From Zhengitettix transpicula (taxonomy: Eukaryota; Arthropoda; Insecta; Orthoptera; Tetrigidae): a stretch of 64,000 nt of DNA. Each line of letters begins with the position of its first letter. Within the stretch, counting starts at the first letter, position 1. This document shows, piece by piece, positions 59,504 through 64,000 of this stretch. The DNA lies in NCBI GenBank assembly GCA_037074705.1, contig CM073590.1, positions 223,764,246-223,828,245 on the forward strand. The letters run 5' to 3'. The notes below the pieces were generated by a model. That model was not told the DNA's origin. It did no database searches and saw only the letters and a list, made by a program, of their open reading frames with translations. The position numbers and the translations under genes were made by a program.

Positions 59504-61331
59504 TAACGAGTGTTATCTTTGTTGTTCGTAGAGCGCGCCATTTGCATGTAGTTAAATTGTAGGAGGTACGTAATCTCAGACTTCACGATTCTCCAACTGC
59601 ACGCAACGTCCTCCTTTCTGTTTCCACTTTCACTATGTCACGTCTGTACTAGACTGTTGTGTATTCCGAAAAGACCGTATCACAGACTATTTAGTCTAGT
59701 TCCATATCCTTACGAAAACGTGTTTTATTACTTCACTTAAGCTAGCCTGTGAAGTGACTAAAACTCGTGACCTGGATATTTTACTATCAACTATTAAAAA
59801 ACCTCTGCTCGTTTTCACTGAAACAAGGAGAATCACTTCAGAGCATAAATATCAGAGCTCGTGATCCTAGCAGACGTGGACCTACTCTGTCCTGTCCAGC
59901 TCAACGAAGTGACTGCTTTTGCTGTTTGCGTCATAATGACGACGGAAATCTGAAACGTGTTTATTTTTTCTTTCAAACAGTTGAAGAATGAAACGTAAAA
60001 TAGTCTCAGATCATGGGACGTCGACTCCATAATATTTTACGGGGACGGAGTGCGTACGAGAATAAGAGTTGATCAGATGGCGGGCTGGTGAAAACCTGTA
60101 ACGGGTGGCTGTATAATTCATAAAAATAAAGGGATCTTTTCAAGGATTTATTAATTATGGAATTGAATATGGACAAATATTAGTTTATAAAAATATATTC
60201 AGCAAGCCGGGTAAAACAATCCGATCCATTAAATTTCAGGTTTAACCATGGACTACGGTAATCCTTGCGTGAATTTCGGGCCGCCGTCATGTTGCAGCAT
60301 CGTACTCTCCGAGTCCTCTGGATCGGAAACGTTTCAGAATTCACGTCCGTATCTGGCGACGGTTCGTCGAGGAATCTCTCTATATTCTCTTCGCAGCCCC
60401 TTCGCTGCATGGCAAATACCGATATTCTCGGCCATCTCAGATCGATCTGTCCTGAACTAAGAAATGATATCGGTCCAGGCAGTCACGAGTTTATTTAATT
60501 TTGAAATTTTGGGAGACATCGTTTCCCACGGTGCGACACTACAGGCTGTTAGGATTATCTCTCTGCCACAGGGTGGCGCCTGGTCAAATTCCAACTTGCC
60601 AAGCTCTCAACCCTTGCTAATATCAATGACATTATATATATATATATATACAAATTACAAAAATATCGCGCTACAAACCGTATTGTGAGATTTCTTATAA
60701 GCGACTTCTTTTTATTTCCGTTCATTAATATTGCTTTCCGTACACAGTTGTATTTTTTTAAATTTTTTTTTATTAATATTATTATTAATCATTAATAATG
60801 CTACTCATCCAAGTTGCAGTTTTGAACTTTGCAAATATAAAAGATGTTTTTTTAAATATTTTCTAAATTGTAAATTTAATGTGACTATTATGGATGATAG
60901 ATACTCTTTCATAAAAGAATAAAAATATTTTTACGTAAATTGTTCATTATTGTTTGTGTTTGCAAAAGAAGTAAATAGATATATTACAGTGATTTTTTAA
61001 CAACGGAAGAATTTATTAACCAGCATTTTGAAATTATATTCTACTTCATTTCGAAAACGGAAAAACCTAACTGTGTTTTAGTATTATTTGAAATTACAAT
61101 TTTGGAACCTAGGGATCTAGTAAGTAGTTACATCAGTAATTTTATAAGTAAACGGAATAATTTTTCTTCAAGATATATTTTATTCATATTTGTTTTAATC
61201 AGTCAGAATTTGCGAAATGATTTTTTTATATAAATTTTGACAGATTGAAACTAATGACGATAAAATATAAGCAAATAAAACATAAATTGTAATGTTAATT
61301 ACAGAATATTTAGACATTTTCATGTATATAT

Positions 61332-62384
61332 TGTAAAACCAATTAAACAGGCCATTAATTGTTTTAATATAATTAAATTGTCAGCTGTACAAATGCGTAA
61401 AGGTGACAATGAAGGCGGGTTTTTTCCTTTGTTTAACAATGGAGACCGCGCGCTTAGAGAACTGAGTATTCGCTTGGAGAACGGCAGTCTGGAATCGGCG
61501 ATGAATGCTGAAGGAGTCTAAAATCTGCGTACGAGATATGAAATAGTTAAAAGTCTACGGGGAGATATAATACAGTTCAGTTCACCTAGAGCAACAAACA
61601 GTCTGCAGAAATAAAGTACGAATGGCGAGATCCTGTATTTGTACATGAAAGCAAGCATTTATTTTTACGGAGAGATTTACATAATAATTTGCACACGGTG
61701 AAGCAAATGGTTGCTTCACGCTGATTGAACAATTTTCGCATAGAGGAGACCGGCAGCCACTAGCTGACCAAAGGGGGCGGCTCATCCGAGGTTCTAGATA
61801 GCAGAGGATGAGTATTTCAATCGTGTGTATTAAAAATTTCAATGAAGTGTAGAGTCAGTGTAAAAATGGCTTTTTAGTGTGGTAGTTTTCAAGATACACG
61901 AGAGAGATCTGGTACCAGACAGACATTCCGTGAGTAACAAAACTTTTATACATATAAATTTGTAAACGATAATTAAAAAGGTATAGTCAGATTTCGTTCA
62001 GTTTTCGTTTCATTCAGTTTTCTTTTCACTTATCTTCATATTGTTTTAGGTTAACTTTTTATATTCGAATTGTTAATTGTCAGTTTATACATTGCTTTTG
62101 TTCTAATGATCAAACCAAGTAGTGACCCTGAGATATGTAATGATATAAGAACTGTATTTTCATAAATTCCACGAATTAATAAGTAAAAAATTAAAGTATT
62201 TATTAACTGGATGAAATTCGGCGTGCAAAATAGGTCTTATAGAATGTAAATTTATCAACAATAAATTTTTAAATATAAATCAATTTTCGTTAATTGATTC
62301 ATTAATTAACTCCATTAAGATGTTTATTACATAAATGGCTTCACCAACGTGGGGAAAATTAATAGTAACCTGTTGATTATTACA
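61332..62384 (+). mobile_element. LTR-like element copy 3
   Basis: This 1,053-bp element starts TGTAAAACCAATTAAACAGG and ends GATTATTACA, with ATAT directly before and after (61328-61331 and 62385-62388), consistent with a 4-bp target duplication. It is colinear with the copy at 9810 but has about 150 bp more in the middle. The donor-like GTGAGTAAC is kept near 61930. No coding frame is recognised. Confidence 0.6.
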
Positions 62385-62398
62385 ATATATATATATAT

Positions 62399-63335
62399 TG
62401 TAGTAATTAGTAATTAATCCATTGTTATAATTGCAAAGTAAAGGACTCATTATTGGAGTATATAAAGCGTGCACCGCGACAAAGCGGGCGGCGAGACAAA
62501 AGAACCATTGTTAAGACGTACGCATTCGAAATTCTACGAGACGAACAGCAGTCTACGGCGAGGAGCGAAAGAGTACAGTTTGAGTCAACGAGGAGAGACG
62601 AGTTTTAGTTGGTTGGACGGTGGACACAACAGTCAACGAGGAGAGACGAATGTAGTTGGAAGTCAGACGCGGGCAGATGTTCATCGAGTAAAGTGTGGCA
62701 GCCAATACCTTATTAAGAGTGGTGTGGCACACAGAATTTCATCGAGTAAAGTTTGGACATATAATTCGATCAAGTAAAGGTCGCAGGAAAGTTTTCTCAA
62801 TAAGTAAAGCCACAAGCAGTAACCTAATAATTTCCTGCCGCAGTAAAAAAACTCAATAAGTAAAGAGACCGTCACCGATGTCATCGAGAGGAAGTTGTTA
62901 ATGATCTAACTGACCATTAATTCGGAAGGAGTAGCCGTTTCCAGCTGAGAGAACATCAAGTTTCGACAAGTGTTTTGTAACCAATTTAAATTCAGTGATA
63001 TTCCCAAAAACGTGTGCACAGAAAACCCCAAAATTGAGACCTGGTCGGCCGTAAGTAAAAGAACTCTAAATTTATTTGTAAACCATTTCATTAAGATACG
63101 TCAGATCGTTCTTCAATTATTTCTTTTCTTCAATTATTTCATTTCTTTAATTGTTTTGTTAGATAATTTAAATTCAATTCACCCATTTATCAAACCCAGT
63201 AAAGACCCTGAGATTTTAAATATTATTGTGTAATTATTTTATATTATATTATTGTAATTTTAATAAATTTTGATTAATTTGTTCACATAACATTCTTTTT
63301 AATTATTTAGACGCCTTTTTAATCTGTTTATTACA
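62399..63335 (+). mobile_element. LTR-like element copy 4, related subfamily
   Basis: This element starts TGTAGTAATTAGTAATTAAT and ends GTTTATTACA, with ATAT on both sides (62395-62398 and 63336-63339). It shares the CAAACCCAGTAAAGACCCTG block and terminal region with copies 1-3, but its first half differs. It has GTATATAAAG at 62458-62467, a possible TATA box, and GGCCGTAAGTAA near 63046 at the place of the donor-like site. An ATG frame at 62469-62777 (102 codons) is repetitive and not recognised. Confidence 0.55.
62582..62866 (+). repeat. Internal short repeats of LTR-like copy 4
   Basis: AGTCAACGAGGAGAGACGA occurs twice, 48 bp apart (62583 and 62631). It is followed by five spaced variants of (A/T)C(G/A)AGTAAAG or CAATAAGTAAAG near 62682, 62741, 62767, 62798 and 62854. 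Confidence 0.7.
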
Positions 63336-63355
63336 ATATATATATATATATATAT

Positions 63356-64000
63356 TAAGTTCTAATTAGTTTTCCGATTTTGTGAGAAACTTACGCTGTA
63401 TGTCATAAAACAGTGTGAGGTACGACTGTTTTCATGTTGTTGTTTTTTTTTGGCAAAAGAAGTTTGCGTCTAGAAGGAGAAAAATGCAAACGACCATCTA
63501 TTTTCGACGAATGGCGGTTGTGTGAGCTTTCTCAAGCCTGCGGATATCGCATGTGTTAGAGGATACAGCATCCTCGGCACAGCTCGTCATTCATCTTCAA
63601 GTGGCTTTAAATCTTACCGTAATAGAAAACGTCCAAATATATACGTACCAATAAATGAATACAGTTGGTATAAAATGTTCCGAAATCTTACATAGTATCT
63701 TGAACAAAACTGGAGTAGGGGATGAAAATGAAAACAAGGTGACTTGCCCCTACGCACCCCGTCAACTTTGAATAACGCGGACACTATTTTCTATATTTTC
63801 TTCTAGTCAATTGACCAGAGCACAAAATTTACTTTCCAAACAGTAAACGCCTTTAGCCCTTAAGTGCATGATTTCTTTAAACTACATTTTCTAAGATGTG
63901 AATACAATACGGAAAAAATATTAAACGTGACCAAGGCCAATTTGGCTCATGATGTTGCACATCATAAATATAATTAGGTCTGATTTATTAATAATTCGCA
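63356..64000. other. Window end, nothing recognised
   Basis: AT-rich DNA without a frame or repeat that I can assign. Confidence 0.55.

Larger units (their letters stand above)
54276..61327. other. AT-rich DNA, no gene seen
   Basis: It holds the tandem repeat at 55864 and TA tracts. Slightly GC-richer patches at 59800-60080 and 60240-60600 have short, unrecognised frames. Confidence 0.55.

Noticed and set aside
60560..60590. CAGGGTGGCGCC resembling a CTCF-type site
   Set aside because: A single short match with no supporting context; expected by chance in 64 kb.
1..64000. tRNA genes, CRISPR arrays, bacterial operons, telomeric repeats
   Set aside because: No cloverleaf with a GGTTCRANNCC arm, regular spaced repeats, ribosome-binding-site-linked frames or TTAGG arrays were found by eye.

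Overview
This is a eukaryotic, AT-rich window made mostly of introns and repeats. I infer an insect, probably one with a large repeat-laden genome such as a cockroach, termite or other polyneopteran. The reasons are spliced GT-AG exons in an insect-style monocarboxylate transporter, kilobase-scale introns, many decayed LINE-like and foldback repeats, and a 5S-rRNA-derived repeat. The lineage below insect is a guess.

The only gene I can support firmly is on the + strand. It is a spliced solute-carrier family 16 (monocarboxylate transporter, MCT; major facilitator superfamily) gene with seven exons: 14883-15009, 17139-17282, 24969-25249, 26879-27112, 28490-28931, 29397-29588 and 30620-30777. 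All phases join correctly and give 525 residues ending at a normal stop. The N-terminal exon with the family signature (D-G-G-W-G-W) and the start codon is absent from the preceding 14.9 kb, so it lies upstream of the window. Exons 1-3 are GC-rich at third codon positions and exons 4-7 are AT-rich.

The rest is repeat landscape. (a) Thirteen copies of one LINE-like retroposon lie between 5.7 and 48.4 kb, several with clear target-site duplications and A-tails, most in antisense orientation to the transporter. (b) Four copies of a roughly 0.9-1.05 kb element with TG...CA-type ends sit at (TA)n tracts flanked by ATAT (9.8, 53.3, 61.3 and 62.4 kb); I read them as solo-LTR-like. (c) A foldback family with about 125-bp inverted arms occurs at eight places, and a second, unrelated foldback is at 11.66 kb. 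(d) A 5S-rRNA-derived sequence lies at 10.87-11.0 kb with a (TA)n tail. (e) Three copies of an RTE-like LINE 3' region, one decayed LINE reverse-transcriptase C-terminus, several microsatellites and small tandem duplications are also present.

1-14.9 kb: upstream intron or intergenic DNA with repeats. 14.9-30.8 kb: the transporter. 30.8-64 kb: 3' flank with no gene I recognise, apart from a CpG-rich patch at about 42.2-42.5 kb that might be a promoter or first exon. I found no tRNA, CRISPR array, operon or bacterial feature, and no clear novel multi-gene system.
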